Below, piece after piece: positions 51,112 through 60,550 of a stretch of 64,000 bases of DNA. The notes beneath the pieces are model-generated. The model was given only the letters and a program-made list of their open reading frames with translations, searched no databases and was not told the origin of the DNA. Positions within the stretch are counted from its first letter, which is position 1. Each line of letters opens with the position of its first letter. The stretch is from positions 69,269 to 133,268 of the forward strand of contig WHTS01000001.1 in the NCBI GenBank assembly GCA_009377585.1. The letters run 5' to 3'. The translations under genes were made by a program, and so were the position numbers. The stretch comes from Betaproteobacteria bacterium. Its GTDB lineage: Bacteria > Pseudomonadota > Gammaproteobacteria > Burkholderiales > WYBJ01.

Positions 51112-51936
51112 CTACGAGGTCGGCTCGCCCCGGATCGTGATCCGGTGCATGACGCGCCGGTAGCCCAGGTAGTCGTTTACCGGGTAATGCAGCGCGCGCC
51201 GGTTGTCCCAGACGGCGATCGACCCCACTTGCCAGCGGAACCGGCAGGTGAACTCGGGCCGGGTCGCGTGCGCCAGGAGATAGCCGAGGATCGGGCGGCT
51301 TTCTTCTTCGGTCATGCCGGCGATCCGGCGCGTGATCCCGGGGTGGCAGAGATAAAGCGCTTTGCGCCCCGTTTCGGGGTGCGTGCGCGCCAGCGGATGC
51401 TCGGCGATGACCGCGGTATCGAGCGCGGTCGGCGTCATAGCCGCGGGACGGGTCTTCTGCGTATCGTACGCGCTTGTGGTGCGCAGCTTGGCGATGAACG
51501 CTTTCATGCCCTCGGACAGTGCGTTGTAAGCGGCATGCAGGTTGGCGAATAGCGTGTCGCCGCCGACCGGGGGAACCTCCTTGGCATAAAGCATCGTGAT
51601 GCGCGCAGGCGTGGCGGTGAACATCTGGTCGGTGTGCCAGTTCTCGCCGAAGACGGTGGTGTCGTCTTCCTTCTTCACGATCTCGATGACGCCGGGATGG
51701 CCGGGAAGGCAAGGCATGTGCGGATGGAAATGGATCTCGCCCCAGCGGCGTGCGAACGCCGTCTGCTGCGCGGGCGTGATGTCCTGGTCGCGAAAGAAGA
51801 TCACGCCGTACTCGAGCAGCGCCTGGTGCACGGCGCCGAAGGTTTCGTCGTCGATTACCCGCGACAGATCGATGCCGCGAATCTCGGCGCCCATCGCGCC
51901 GGTGAGCGGGTTGAGCTCCAGGCTTTGGCGTTTCAC
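51112..51936 (-). CDS. TauD/TfdA family 2-oxoglutarate-dependent dioxygenase
   Basis: 274 residues. The iron ligands are His101-x-Asp103 (NWHTDQMF) and His250 in the NRRALH segment. Arg265, 15 residues after the distal histidine, is placed to bind 2-oxoglutarate as in TauD. GAEIRGIDLSR and EYGVIFFRDQ are N-terminal marks, and PPVGGDTLFAN is a core block. All catalytic residues are intact. Known relatives oxidise taurine, alkyl sulfates, 2,4-D or phenylacetate-like acids. GAGGAG lies before the ATG. Confidence 0.93.
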   Translation of the reverse strand: MKRQSLELNPLTGAMGAEIRGIDLSRVIDDETFGAVHQALLEYGVIFFRDQDITPAQQTAFARRWGEIHFHPHMPCLPGHPGVIEIVKKEDDTTVFGENWHTDQMFTATPARITMLYAKEVPPVGGDTLFANLHAAYNALSEGMKAFIAKLRTTSAYDTQKTRPAAMTPTALDTAVIAEHPLARTHPETGRKALYLCHPGITRRIAGMTEEESRPILGYLLAHATRPEFTCRFRWQVGSIAVWDNRRALHYPVNDYLGYRRVMHRITIRGEPTS

Positions 51937-51960
51937 GACTGTCTCCTCCTATTGATCGTT

Positions 51961-51986
51961 CCGTATTGGACGACAGTCCAATACGG
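51961..51986. promoter_or_regulatory. Perfect palindrome upstream of the TauD-family gene, candidate operator
   Basis: CCGTATTGGAC (51961-51971) and GTCCAATACGG (51976-51986) are exact 11-base arms around GACA. It starts 25 bases before the start codon of the minus-strand dioxygenase, where a repressor would block transcription. The regulator type cannot be told. Confidence 0.55.
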
Positions 51987-51993
51987 ACGCGAC

Positions 51994-52035
51994 GCTCCCC
52001 TCTCCCCCGGGAGAGGGGTTGGGGGTGAGGGACGA
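51994..52035. repeat. CCCCTCTCCC/GGGAGAGGGG hairpin element
   Basis: CCCCTCTCCC and GGGAGAGGGG arms are followed by TTGGGGGTGAGGG. This hairpin-plus-tail is a common intergenic repeat in high-GC proteobacteria. Confidence 0.7.
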
Positions 52036-52065
52036 GCGTGACATGAAATAGGGAACGCTCGATAG

Positions 52066-53106
52066 TCAGCGCGCGAGCGCCTTTTCCACGCGCGGCTTCA
52101 CCTCGGTCATCATGAGCTCCATCGAGCGCATGGCGGCCTTGTGCGGCGTGGCTCCGACCTTGAACGAGAAGCAGATGTGCACTGGTCTTGCGGCACGGAT
52201 CTCGGCCACGAGCTTTTCTGCAACCGTTTCGACGTCGCCGATCAGCAGATCGCCGTGGATTTTCTCGAGCGGCGGTTCGTCGGGAAACGGCACGTCCACC
52301 AGCACCGTGCCCTGCATGACTTCCTGGCGCCGGCGCAAGCTCGACGCGAGCCGCGACTGGTAGCGCGCGTTTTCCGCGAACCGCTTGCCTTCATCGCGGC
52401 TATCGGTGATGTGCGCAAACCGGTTGAGCGTGATATGAGCGCGTTCCAGCGGCACCTTCTCCTCGGCAAACGACGCCTCGATATCGGCGTATTGTTCTTC
52501 CAACAGCTCGGTGCCGCCGACGCGGCCGGACGTCATGACGCGGTAGCCGTGGCGCGCGGCCGCCCGGAACATCGCCCGGGTGTGCCCCGCCACGTAGATC
52601 GGCAGCGGTTTCTGCACCGGGCGAACCGGGATGTGCGTCTGCGGCAGCCGGTAGTGCTTGCCTTCGTAGCTGAAAAAGTCTCGGCCGAAGGCGAGATCCA
52701 GGATGTCGCAGAATTCGTTCGTCATCTCCAGGTTCTGCGCCAGGTCGACGCCGAAGCGCTCGAACTCGTACGGCTGGTAGCCCGCGCCGATGCCGAGCAC
52801 CAGGCGCCCGTTGGAAATCGCGTCGGCGGTGGCGATTTCGGCCACCAGGCGCGCCGGGTTGTACAGCGGCACGACCACGACTGCGGTCCCGAGCTTGATC
52901 TTCTGCGTGCTGGCTGCGCAATGCGACACCATCATGAGCGGTGACGCGCATAGGCAATAGTTGGAGAAGTGGTGCTCGGCGAACCACGCGATCGCGTAGC
53001 CGAGCTCGTCCGCGCGCCGCGTCTGCTCGGCCACTTCGCCGAATACCTGCGCCGCCGGCTTGTCGGCTTCGCGCGCGCCCATCAGATTGAAGATGCCGAA
53101 TTCCAT
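52066..53106 (-). CDS. LLM-class (luciferase-like) flavin-dependent oxidoreductase
   Basis: 346 residues with AGGAGG before the ATG; the longer frame upstream is rejected. AWFAEHHFSNYC carries the EHHF motif of the luciferase alpha-like group. KIKLGTAVVVVPLYNPARLVAE, GRLVLGIGAGYQPYE and LPIYVAGHTRAM follow the family order. Full-length TIM barrel, probably FMN-reducing-partner dependent. It lies just upstream of the TauD-family gene on the same strand, 129 bases apart, separated by a palindrome and a repeat. Confidence 0.92.
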   Translation of the reverse strand: MEFGIFNLMGAREADKPAAQVFGEVAEQTRRADELGYAIAWFAEHHFSNYCLCASPLMMVSHCAASTQKIKLGTAVVVVPLYNPARLVAEIATADAISNGRLVLGIGAGYQPYEFERFGVDLAQNLEMTNEFCDILDLAFGRDFFSYEGKHYRLPQTHIPVRPVQKPLPIYVAGHTRAMFRAAARHGYRVMTSGRVGGTELLEEQYADIEASFAEEKVPLERAHITLNRFAHITDSRDEGKRFAENARYQSRLASSLRRRQEVMQGTVLVDVPFPDEPPLEKIHGDLLIGDVETVAEKLVAEIRAARPVHICFSFKVGATPHKAAMRSMELMMTEVKPRVEKALAR

Positions 53107-53331
53107 GCCGTCCTCCTGTGGCTTGCCTGGCTGCCTACACCGTGACCATCCCCATCCAGAACATGAGTCTCCCGCCGGCCCGTCGACAGCCACGAGGCTA
53201 CCGCAAAATCGGCTCCGGTGTGCGCGGCGTAAGGATTCCTGGTCGAAAACGACCACGGGTTGCGGGTCGGATTGCGACTTCGGCCCGGGCGTTGTCATTC
53301 GATATCGAACCCAGCGACCAGGAGGTCGGCA

Positions 53332-54126
53332 ATGACACGAAGGTTCATCGGGAAGTCCATGGCGGGCGCCATCGCCCTCGGCTTGTCCGCAGGCACGCAG
53401 GCGGCTCTGATTCAGGTCAACGTGACGGTGGAGAATCTCGCCCCGGCCAACAGCGTGCGCTTCGCTCCGCTGCGCGTAGGCTTTCATGGCGGGGTGTTCG
53501 ATTCGTTCGACATCGGCGCGCCGGCCGCTGCGCCGATCGTCTCGATTGCCGAGGGCGGCAGCGGCTCGGCATGGTTTCCCGCCTTCGCCGCGGCCGATGC
53601 CGGCGCCGTACTCGGCACTGCGGCCGACGCGCTGCTGCCGGGGCAGAGCGACTCGGCCACGTTCGCCGTCGATCCTGCGACCAATCCGTACTTCACCTTC
53701 GCATCCATGGTGGTGCCGAGCAATGATTTCTTCGTCGGCAACGACGACCCGCAGCAATATCGCCTGTTCGGCGCATCCGGGAATCTGCTCGTCAGCGCCA
53801 TCACCCAGCGCAGCCGCGACCTGTGGGACGCCGGTTCGGAGATTCACGATCCGGCCGCGGCCGCGTTCGTCGGCAACAACGACTTGCGCGCGGATCAGAA
53901 CTCGGTCGTTGCGCTCAACTTCGCCGAGTTCGCGGCGTTCGACGGCATGCTCACGGCCGCAGGGTACATCTTCCAGAGCCAGCTTGCCGCCGACACCGAG
54001 ATCTATCGCATCTCCTTCGCGGTGACCCCGGTGCCCGAGCCGCACACCTACGTGCTGATGGCGCTGGGCCTCGCGCTGGTCGGCTGGGTGGGCAGCCGCA
54101 GGACGACCAGTTCCACTGCGACGTAG
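53332..54126 (+). CDS. Spondin-domain PEP-CTERM protein
   Basis: 264 residues from the ATG after AGGAGG. Signal peptide 1-24 (TQA-ALIQ). Residues 25-225 resemble bacterial spondin-N domains, for example VENLAPANSVRFAPLRVGFH, read in parts, and FDIGAPAAAPIV. VPEP (234-237), a hydrophobic span (240-254) and Arg256-Arg257 form a PEP-CTERM sorting tail. Exosortase would cleave at PEP and send the protein to the surface or the extracellular matrix. No exosortase gene is in the window. Confidence 0.9.
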   Translation: MTRRFIGKSMAGAIALGLSAGTQAALIQVNVTVENLAPANSVRFAPLRVGFHGGVFDSFDIGAPAAAPIVSIAEGGSGSAWFPAFAAADAGAVLGTAADALLPGQSDSATFAVDPATNPYFTFASMVVPSNDFFVGNDDPQQYRLFGASGNLLVSAITQRSRDLWDAGSEIHDPAAAAFVGNNDLRADQNSVVALNFAEFAAFDGMLTAAGYIFQSQLAADTEIYRISFAVTPVPEPHTYVLMALGLALVGWVGSRRTTSSTAT

Positions 54127-54211
54127 CTTGGACGAGCCGAACAGGAGGCTCTCGAACCGGACGTTTTGGCGCGCGCTGCACGCGTGCGTGCCCGCTGCGC
54201 CATGCGTCCGC

Positions 54212-55336
54212 TTACCAGTGATAGCCGACGGTGAAAAGATACACCCTGTCCGATTTCACCGTGCCCGGCGCCGGCTTGTTGTCGTAATCCCAGTTCAGTT
54301 GCGCGGTCGCCGTCAGACGACGTAGCAGCGGCAGCCGCAGGCCGGTCTGGCTGCGTATGTAGGTGCGCTCGAAATCGGTGATGTCCGACAAGAGCTCATG
54401 GTTGTGGAAGATCTGCATTTCGGTGCCGAACAGCCGCTGATCGTATTTCAACGCCCAGCGCAGCGCGGGATAGCGTTCGTCGGCCGCTTCGTGGAAATCG
54501 GTGTGCACGTAGTTCAAGCCGCCTTCGAACGAGAGGCGCGTGCGCTCGGTGTCGATCATCTGATGACCGATACCGGCGCCGATCGTGTCGCGCCGGTCGA
54601 TGTCGCGGAAACGGTCCGACTCGAGCGTGAGGATCGAATAGCCGTACCAGCGCTCGCTGATGAAGAGGTCGTACTTGCCGCTGGCGAGCCAGTTGTGGCG
54701 AGTGACGGTGTCCTGATCCGTGCCGCGATCGAACACCCCGGCGAGGGTCCAGCGATTCTGCTGCTGGCGTGCGACCGCTTCGCCCTCGATGCGGATGTTG
54801 TCCGTGCGGCTGTTGCCGCGATTGCCGTTGCCGCCGACGTTGATTCGCCCCTTCCAGCGCACGCCGAGCAGATCCAGGCCTGACCCGGCATTGATATAGG
54901 CGATCGCATCGACTGGAATCGGCGCGGGTTCGGGTTCAGCCGCGCGCGTATCCGGCTGTGCCGCGCCGGTCTGCGGAACGGAGGGCTCGCCCGGTTGCGG
55001 CTCGGCGGCCGGCGCCTTGTCCGCATCGGGCTGGTCGGCGGTTGCGGACGGCTCGGCGGGCGCAGGTTTCGGCTTGGGTGCGGCGCCGATCGTTTTCGAC
55101 TGCGCGAGTCGCTGGTCCGACAGGACCAGCGACATGGGATCCTCGGTAGTGACGCGCACCACTTGCGACCAGGCGATCTTGATCTCGCCCGCGTAACCGG
55201 TGCTGAAGATCAATTCATCGCCTTCCTTGCGCACTACCGTGCCGGTGAGCCGATCGCCGTTGACCAGGATGACCTCGTCGGCGCGTGCCGCACCGAATAC
55301 GAGCAACAGGATGAGAAAGGCGAGCCGATGCGGCAT
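54212..55336 (-). CDS. DUF481 family outer-membrane protein (YdiY-like)
   Basis: 374 residues from an ATG after AAGGAG; longer starts lack a signal peptide. Signal peptide 1-19 (ARA-DEVIL). VILVNGDRLTGTVVRKEGDELIF is an N-terminal small beta domain; residues 85-145 are a Pro/Ala-rich linker; the remainder alternates like a beta-barrel and ends in the aromatic VGYHW typical of outer-membrane proteins. The DUF481 family includes salt-induced YdiY. Function unknown. Convergent with the PEP-CTERM gene. Confidence 0.88.
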   Translation of the reverse strand: MPHRLAFLILLLVFGAARADEVILVNGDRLTGTVVRKEGDELIFSTGYAGEIKIAWSQVVRVTTEDPMSLVLSDQRLAQSKTIGAAPKPKPAPAEPSATADQPDADKAPAAEPQPGEPSVPQTGAAQPDTRAAEPEPAPIPVDAIAYINAGSGLDLLGVRWKGRINVGGNGNRGNSRTDNIRIEGEAVARQQQNRWTLAGVFDRGTDQDTVTRHNWLASGKYDLFISERWYGYSILTLESDRFRDIDRRDTIGAGIGHQMIDTERTRLSFEGGLNYVHTDFHEAADERYPALRWALKYDQRLFGTEMQIFHNHELLSDITDFERTYIRSQTGLRLPLLRRLTATAQLNWDYDNKPAPGTVKSDRVYLFTVGYHW

Positions 55337-55607
55337 GCGGGTGCTCCTTCGGGAAACGGGCGCGGGTTGGCATCCACCTGCGATGCGGGCGCAAACATTC
55401 GTGCGACCGCCAAGGCCCATGTGAGGTTCCGGCACGAGCCGTTGGTTCCTCGGTTCAGCATGTGGACGAAGCAATCTCGCGCGCTGGTCCGAAAGAGCGT
55501 TGTCGGCAGGCGACGCCTGCGGTATGGTCGGCTCGCGCCGCGGCGAGGCGGGCATGGGGGCCTGCCTCCGGGCGCGCCCATCCGTCCTGCACACGCATAT
55601 ACAGAGA

Positions 55608-56801
55608 ATGCAAAAACAATATCGCAACGTCCTAGTCCTGTCGGGATGTCAGGCAACGCTGCAAATTGCCGGAGCCACCATGGTCTCGGTGACCGGCCTG
55701 GCAGGTTACGCGCTGGCCGAGGACAAGGCGCTCGCCACGGTTCCCCTGACGACCTACGTTCTGGGATCCGCATGCACCACCATCCCGGCATCGCTGCTCA
55801 TGCGTGTTGTCGGCCGGCGTGCCGGGTTCCAGAGCGGCACGGTGCTCGGCATCCTGGGCTCGGCGGTGTGCAGCTATGCGATCGTCGCGGCGAGCTTCTG
55901 GCTGCTATGCGCGGGCATGTTCCTCATGGGCTGCTATACGGCGTTCGGCAAGTACTACCGCTTCGCCGCCGCCGACGCGGCCGAGGAGTCGTTTCGCGCC
56001 AAGGCGATTTCGCTCACGCTCGCCGGCGGGCTTTTCGGCGGCATCGTCGGCCCGGAGCTCGCCACGCATACCTATACGGCATTGGCCGACTACACCTACC
56101 TCGGCTCCTACATCTCGCTCGGGGTGGTGTGCGTGCTGGCGATGTTCCTCTTGGCGCGGCTCGACATCCCGCGATTGAGCGAGCAGGAGCGCAGCCATTC
56201 GGGCCGGCCGCTTACCGAGATCATGCGTCAGCCCGTGTTCATCGTCGCGGCGCTGGCGTCGATGCTCTCCTACGGCATCATGAATCTCATGATGACCGCG
56301 ACGCCGCTCGCGATGCGCGCGCACGACCATCACTTCGACGATGCGGCCTTGGTGCTGTCCTGGCACATGATCGGGATGTACGCGCCGTCGTTCTTCACCG
56401 GTTCGCTCATCCAGCGCTTTGGCGTGCTGAACGTGATCCTCGCCGGCATCGGGTTGCTGTTCGTGTGCGTCGTCTCGGCACTGGCCGGCACCATGGTGAT
56501 CAATTTCTGGCTGGCGATGTTCCTGCTCGGCGTGGGCTGGAATTTCATGTACGTGGGCGGCTCGGCGCTACTCACCGAATGCCATACGCCGGCGGAACGG
56601 GCCAAGACGCAAGCGGCCAACGACTTCATGGTGTTCGCCACCATGGCGGTTTCGTCGATGTCGTCCGGGCTGCTGCTCAACAAGAGCGGCTGGCACGCGG
56701 TCAACTACGGCTCGGTCCCGTTCCTGCTGGCCGCGACCATCGCGACCTTGTGGCTCATGTGGCAGCGCCGGGGCGCCACGCGCGCGATGCCGCAGAAATA
56801 G
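55608..56801 (+). CDS. MFS transporter
   Basis: 397 residues from the ATG at 55608; the longer start at 55500 adds a non-hydrophobic Gly/Arg stretch. About twelve membrane segments are visible. ACTTIPASLLMRVVGRRAGF is the loop 2-3 motif, and RFAAADAAEESFRAKAIS occurs in a YfkF/YttB-type group. VGGSALLTECHTPAERAKTQA lies in the second half. Substrate unknown. It stands between an outer-membrane protein gene (divergent) and norQ. Confidence 0.88.
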   Translation: MQKQYRNVLVLSGCQATLQIAGATMVSVTGLAGYALAEDKALATVPLTTYVLGSACTTIPASLLMRVVGRRAGFQSGTVLGILGSAVCSYAIVAASFWLLCAGMFLMGCYTAFGKYYRFAAADAAEESFRAKAISLTLAGGLFGGIVGPELATHTYTALADYTYLGSYISLGVVCVLAMFLLARLDIPRLSEQERSHSGRPLTEIMRQPVFIVAALASMLSYGIMNLMMTATPLAMRAHDHHFDDAALVLSWHMIGMYAPSFFTGSLIQRFGVLNVILAGIGLLFVCVVSALAGTMVINFWLAMFLLGVGWNFMYVGGSALLTECHTPAERAKTQAANDFMVFATMAVSSMSSGLLLNKSGWHAVNYGSVPFLLAATIATLWLMWQRRGATRAMPQK

Positions 56802-57021
56802 AAGCGGGATATATTGCGAAGCGGCCGGCCAGCCACTTTCCGGGACCTCGATAGGCTGCAACGCGGGCGTGAGACGGGCGCAATGACAGGCGCAGTCCAG
56901 GAGGCCGGCCGGGCATTGCACGGTCCGATCGCTTCCCGGCATATTCAACCCGAGGCGGGATGCGTACAATTTGCGATTTGCGCCGCGTTGGCGCGATGGC
57001 CCGTCTTAATAAGGGGTTTTC

Positions 57022-57867
57022 ATGAGCAATGCTGTGAACCGACAGCGTGGGGTCGAGCACGACATCGTCCAGCGCCCCCAGGCAGCCGATGCGGCGCCGT
57101 ATTACGAGCCGCAGGGCAACGAGATCGCCGTGTTCGAAGCGGCCGCCCGGCGCAAGCTCCCGGTCATGTTGAAGGGCCCCACGGGTTGCGGAAAAACGCG
57201 CTTTCTCGAATACATGGCGTGGCGACTCAAACGCGCGCTCGTCACCGTATCGTGCCATGAGGACCTGACCAGCTCCGATCTGGTCGGCCGCTTCCTGCTC
57301 GAAGGCGCCGAGACCGTATGGCAGGACGGACCGCTGACGCGCGCGGCGAAGGCCGGCGCCATCTGTTACCTGGACGAAATCGTCGAAGCGCGCACCGATT
57401 CGACCGTGGTCATCCACTCGCTCACCGATCATCGGCGCAAGCTCACGCTGGAAAAGAAGGGCGAGGAGCTCGATGCGCACGACGATTTCCTGCTCGTGAT
57501 CTCGTACAACCCCGGCTACCAGACGGTGCTGAAGGACCTCAAGCCCTCGACCAAGCAGCGCTTCATCGGGCTCACGTTCGACTTCCCGATTCCGGAAGTC
57601 GAGAAGAAGATCATCATGACCGAGGTCCCGGGGATACCGGCCGACGTCGCCACCAAGCTGGTGGCTACGGGCAACAAGGCGCGCGGGCTGAAGGACCACG
57701 GGCTGGACGAGGTGACCTCGACGCGCGCGCTGGTGTACGCCGCGAATCTGATCATCGCGGGACTGCCGCCCGTGGAGGCGTGCCGGGCCGCAATGGTGAA
57801 TCCGATGACCGACGACATCGAGTTGTCGGCGGCGTTGAGCGAGATCATCAGCGCCCATTTCGATTGA
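57022..57867 (+). CDS. norQ: MoxR/NorQ/CbbQ-family AAA+ ATPase
   Basis: 281 residues, the usual length. Walker A GPTGCGKT (52-59) and Walker B ICYLDE (114-119) are intact. SCHEDLTSSDLVGRFL, DGPLTRAAKAGAICYLDEI (in parts) and SYNPGYQ are diagnostic of the CbbQ/NirQ/NorQ group. With its VWA partner NorD/CbbO it remodels a metalloenzyme, such as Rubisco or nitric oxide reductase. The partner gene follows. No norCB or cbbLS lies in the window, so the client is open and the symbol is a family label. Confidence 0.92.
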   Translation: MSNAVNRQRGVEHDIVQRPQAADAAPYYEPQGNEIAVFEAAARRKLPVMLKGPTGCGKTRFLEYMAWRLKRALVTVSCHEDLTSSDLVGRFLLEGAETVWQDGPLTRAAKAGAICYLDEIVEARTDSTVVIHSLTDHRRKLTLEKKGEELDAHDDFLLVISYNPGYQTVLKDLKPSTKQRFIGLTFDFPIPEVEKKIIMTEVPGIPADVATKLVATGNKARGLKDHGLDEVTSTRALVYAANLIIAGLPPVEACRAAMVNPMTDDIELSAALSEIISAHFD

Positions 57868-57922
57868 TACGCGCTTTTTCGAGCGCGCCTTGTCGCCGCC
57901 TCGAGCGGCAGAACGAGTCGCC

Positions 57923-60445
57923 GTGAGCTTCAGTCCGGATATCGAAAGCCAGCTCGCGCGATTGCGCGAGCTGAGCGCGGTCGCCGCCCGCAGTGCCGAA
58001 GAAAACCTGCCGGCGATTCTTCTGCATGGCCACGACGCGGCCAATGCCTGGCTCGATGCCGCCCATCGTCTGGTCTCTCACGATCGCGACAGCGGGCGCG
58101 CCTTCATCGAGGGCAGCCGAGAGGCCGAGGACGTCTCGGAGCAGGTACTGCCCTGGACCGAGCAGGCGCTCGCGTTCACGCGCTGGGCCGGGGCCGCGCG
58201 CGCGGTCGAGGCGTTCATGCACGAGCTGCCCGAGGCGTACGCAATGCTCGGGCATGCGGGCGAGCGGCGCTGGGCGGAGCTTGGATTGCGCTGGTGCGAG
58301 CGCCACCTCGATTCGGGTCGCGCCTACTTCGCCGTCCCGGTGCGCGAGCTCTCCGGCCGCTCGGGCATCGCCGGCATCGAGCAGATCCTCGATTGCGCCG
58401 AAGAGCTGTACGAATCGCGCCACCTGATGCTGGTGAGCTATCTGCAGGGGGCGCTGCGCGTGCGTAACCTCCTCGGCCCCCAGGCCGTCACCCCGTGGGC
58501 GACCCGGGGCTCGGACATCATGCAAAGCGGGCGCGCCCGCGGCGAAGCCTATTTCCGCCTCGAATCCGAAGAAAGCCTGCGCCTGCTGCTCGAGAGCCTG
58601 CCCGGCTACCGGCCGGTCGAGCACACGCGCCTGCTCTCGCTGCTGGTGGAGGTCTGGTTCGGCGAGACGATCGATCTGAAGGAAAGCGCCTGGACGCCGG
58701 AAAAGGGCCGGCCGTTCATCGAGTGCGACGGGCAAAGCCTGATGCTGCCGCCGGTGCTGACCGACCAGGACGAGACCGTGCTCTCGGTGCTGCACTCGGC
58801 CGGAAGCATGATCCACGGCTCGTACGATCCCGCCGACGTGCGGCGCATGTTCGAGCTCTCGGGCCTGCCGGCGCCGCGCGAAGGCGAGGCCATTTCGATG
58901 GACCCGCTGTTCACGCGCTTCGGCGAGGACGCGCAGCGCTTCAAGCTCCTGTTCGATATCGCCGAGGATCTGCGCGTCGACTGGGCGGTGAACCGCGACG
59001 TGCCCAACCACCTGAAGCGCATGCTGCGCGCCGCCGAATCGCTGGGTGTTCCGCCCGATCCCGCCGGCAGCTACTACCGCTATGCGCTCGACACGATCAG
59101 GCTCGCGCTCGGTGTTCCCACCGAGCTCGATGCACGCGAGCAGGAATTGCTGCAGCGCCTGGCGGCGCCGGAAGCGGGTATCGCCGAGGCGTTCGAGGTG
59201 GCGTTGCGCCTGTTCGAAATCACCCATCTGCCGCTGATCGATTCGCGCGAATCCTCGGTGCTCGCCTATCTTCCCGGGCGCTCGCCGAATGCCTCGCGCG
59301 CCTTCCAGCCGCGCGAGCGCTCGTCCGATTCGCAAAGCGGGGAGTCGGAGGGCGAGCAGGGCGAGGGCGAACAGCAGGAGCAGGAAGCGGGCGAGCAGGA
59401 AGAAAGCGAATCGCAGGAAACCGCGGGCGAGCGCGAGGAATCCTCCGAGACCGACGAGCAGCAGGCAACCGGCACGGGCACCACCAGTGGCGTCGGCACG
59501 TCGCGCAAGCACCAGGAAGAGCAGGCCGGCAAGGGCGGAAGCTCCGACAAAGGCATCCCGTATCCCGAGTGGGACTACCGTGAGCAGCGCCTGAAGCGCA
59601 ACTGGGCCTGGGTGCAGGAGAAGAAGCTCGCCGAATCGAACCTGGGCGAGGCGCGCCGCCTGGAGCAGGAATACGCAGTGCCGCTGAAGAAGTTGAAGCA
59701 GGCGCTGCAGGCACAGAAACCTACCCGGCTCGCGCCGCAACGGCGCCAATTCGAAGGCGAGGAGATCGATCTCGAAGCCGCGATCACCTATGTCACCGAG
59801 CGCGAGGCCGGGATGTCGCCGGAAGCAACGGTGTATCGGCGCCGTGAGCTGAATCAGCGCGAAGTCTCGGTGATCCTCCTGGCCGATCTGTCGACTTCGA
59901 TCATGCAGCTGCTGCCCGAGGGCCGCGGGCGGCTGGTCGATCGGGTGCGTGCCGGCATCCTGCTCTTCGCCGAAAGCCTGGAAATGGTGGGTGACAGCTA
60001 TGCCATTGCCGGCTTCTGCTCGAAGTACCGCGACAACGTCGCCTACTACCGGATCAAGGATTTCGACGAGCCGTGGTCGACGGAAGTCAAGGCACAGGTG
60101 GGCGGCTTGTCGGGACGGCTTGCCACCCGCATGGGCACCGCCATCCGCCATGCGACTGCCTGCTTCAACGATGTTTCGTCACGCCGCCGTCTGCTGCTGC
60201 TGGTGTCGGACGGACGGCCCGAGGACTACGACGACGGCGGCGACCGGCGCTACCTGCACGAGGATACGCGCATGGCGGTGAAGGAAGCGGTCGCGCGCGG
60301 CGTCCATCCGTACTGCATCACCGTCGACACGCTCGCCAACGAATACCTGCCGCAGATCTTCGGCCAGGGCCATTTTCTGGTGCTCGATCACATCAACAGC
60401 CTGCCGCGGAGGTTGCCGGAGATCTATCTGAAGCTGCGCCGGTGA
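57923..60445 (+). CDS. norD: NorD/CbbO-like VWA-domain protein
   Basis: 840 residues from a GTG at 57923; a TTG at 57890 is an alternative. The N-terminal two-thirds is helical. Residues ~470-550 are a Glu/Gln/Ser-rich linker. The C-terminal von Willebrand A domain has the MIDAS DLSTS (Asp655, Ser657, Ser659), a later Thr in MGTAIRHAT and the SDGRPEDYDD segment. This is the adaptor that recruits the client to NorQ hexamers. It is 55 bases (or 22) after norQ, so the two form an operon. It is longer than many NorD proteins because of the acidic linker. Confidence 0.92.
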   Translation: MSFSPDIESQLARLRELSAVAARSAEENLPAILLHGHDAANAWLDAAHRLVSHDRDSGRAFIEGSREAEDVSEQVLPWTEQALAFTRWAGAARAVEAFMHELPEAYAMLGHAGERRWAELGLRWCERHLDSGRAYFAVPVRELSGRSGIAGIEQILDCAEELYESRHLMLVSYLQGALRVRNLLGPQAVTPWATRGSDIMQSGRARGEAYFRLESEESLRLLLESLPGYRPVEHTRLLSLLVEVWFGETIDLKESAWTPEKGRPFIECDGQSLMLPPVLTDQDETVLSVLHSAGSMIHGSYDPADVRRMFELSGLPAPREGEAISMDPLFTRFGEDAQRFKLLFDIAEDLRVDWAVNRDVPNHLKRMLRAAESLGVPPDPAGSYYRYALDTIRLALGVPTELDAREQELLQRLAAPEAGIAEAFEVALRLFEITHLPLIDSRESSVLAYLPGRSPNASRAFQPRERSSDSQSGESEGEQGEGEQQEQEAGEQEESESQETAGEREESSETDEQQATGTGTTSGVGTSRKHQEEQAGKGGSSDKGIPYPEWDYREQRLKRNWAWVQEKKLAESNLGEARRLEQEYAVPLKKLKQALQAQKPTRLAPQRRQFEGEEIDLEAAITYVTEREAGMSPEATVYRRRELNQREVSVILLADLSTSIMQLLPEGRGRLVDRVRAGILLFAESLEMVGDSYAIAGFCSKYRDNVAYYRIKDFDEPWSTEVKAQVGGLSGRLATRMGTAIRHATACFNDVSSRRRLLLLVSDGRPEDYDDGGDRRYLHEDTRMAVKEAVARGVHPYCITVDTLANEYLPQIFGQGHFLVLDHINSLPRRLPEIYLKLRR

Positions 60446-60450
60446 GGGCA

Positions 60451-60533
60451 AAAATGGGGACGCACACAATTTCCGACTGTGCGTCCTATTCAGGGAAAGC
60501 GGGCCGATGGGAAATTGTGTGCGTCCCCATTTT
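60451..60533. repeat. 83-base element with perfect 24-base inverted repeats
   Basis: AAAATGGGGACGCACACAAT... at 60451-60474 is exactly inverted at 60510-60533, with a 35-base centre containing TGTGCGTCC again. Elements with GGGGACG...CACAATTT ends are associated with REP/IS200-type transposition in proteobacteria, so a MITE-like origin is likely. It lies between converging norD and lplT and could also end transcription from both sides. Confidence 0.85.
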
Positions 60534-60550
60534 CACCTTTCACGCTTCAC

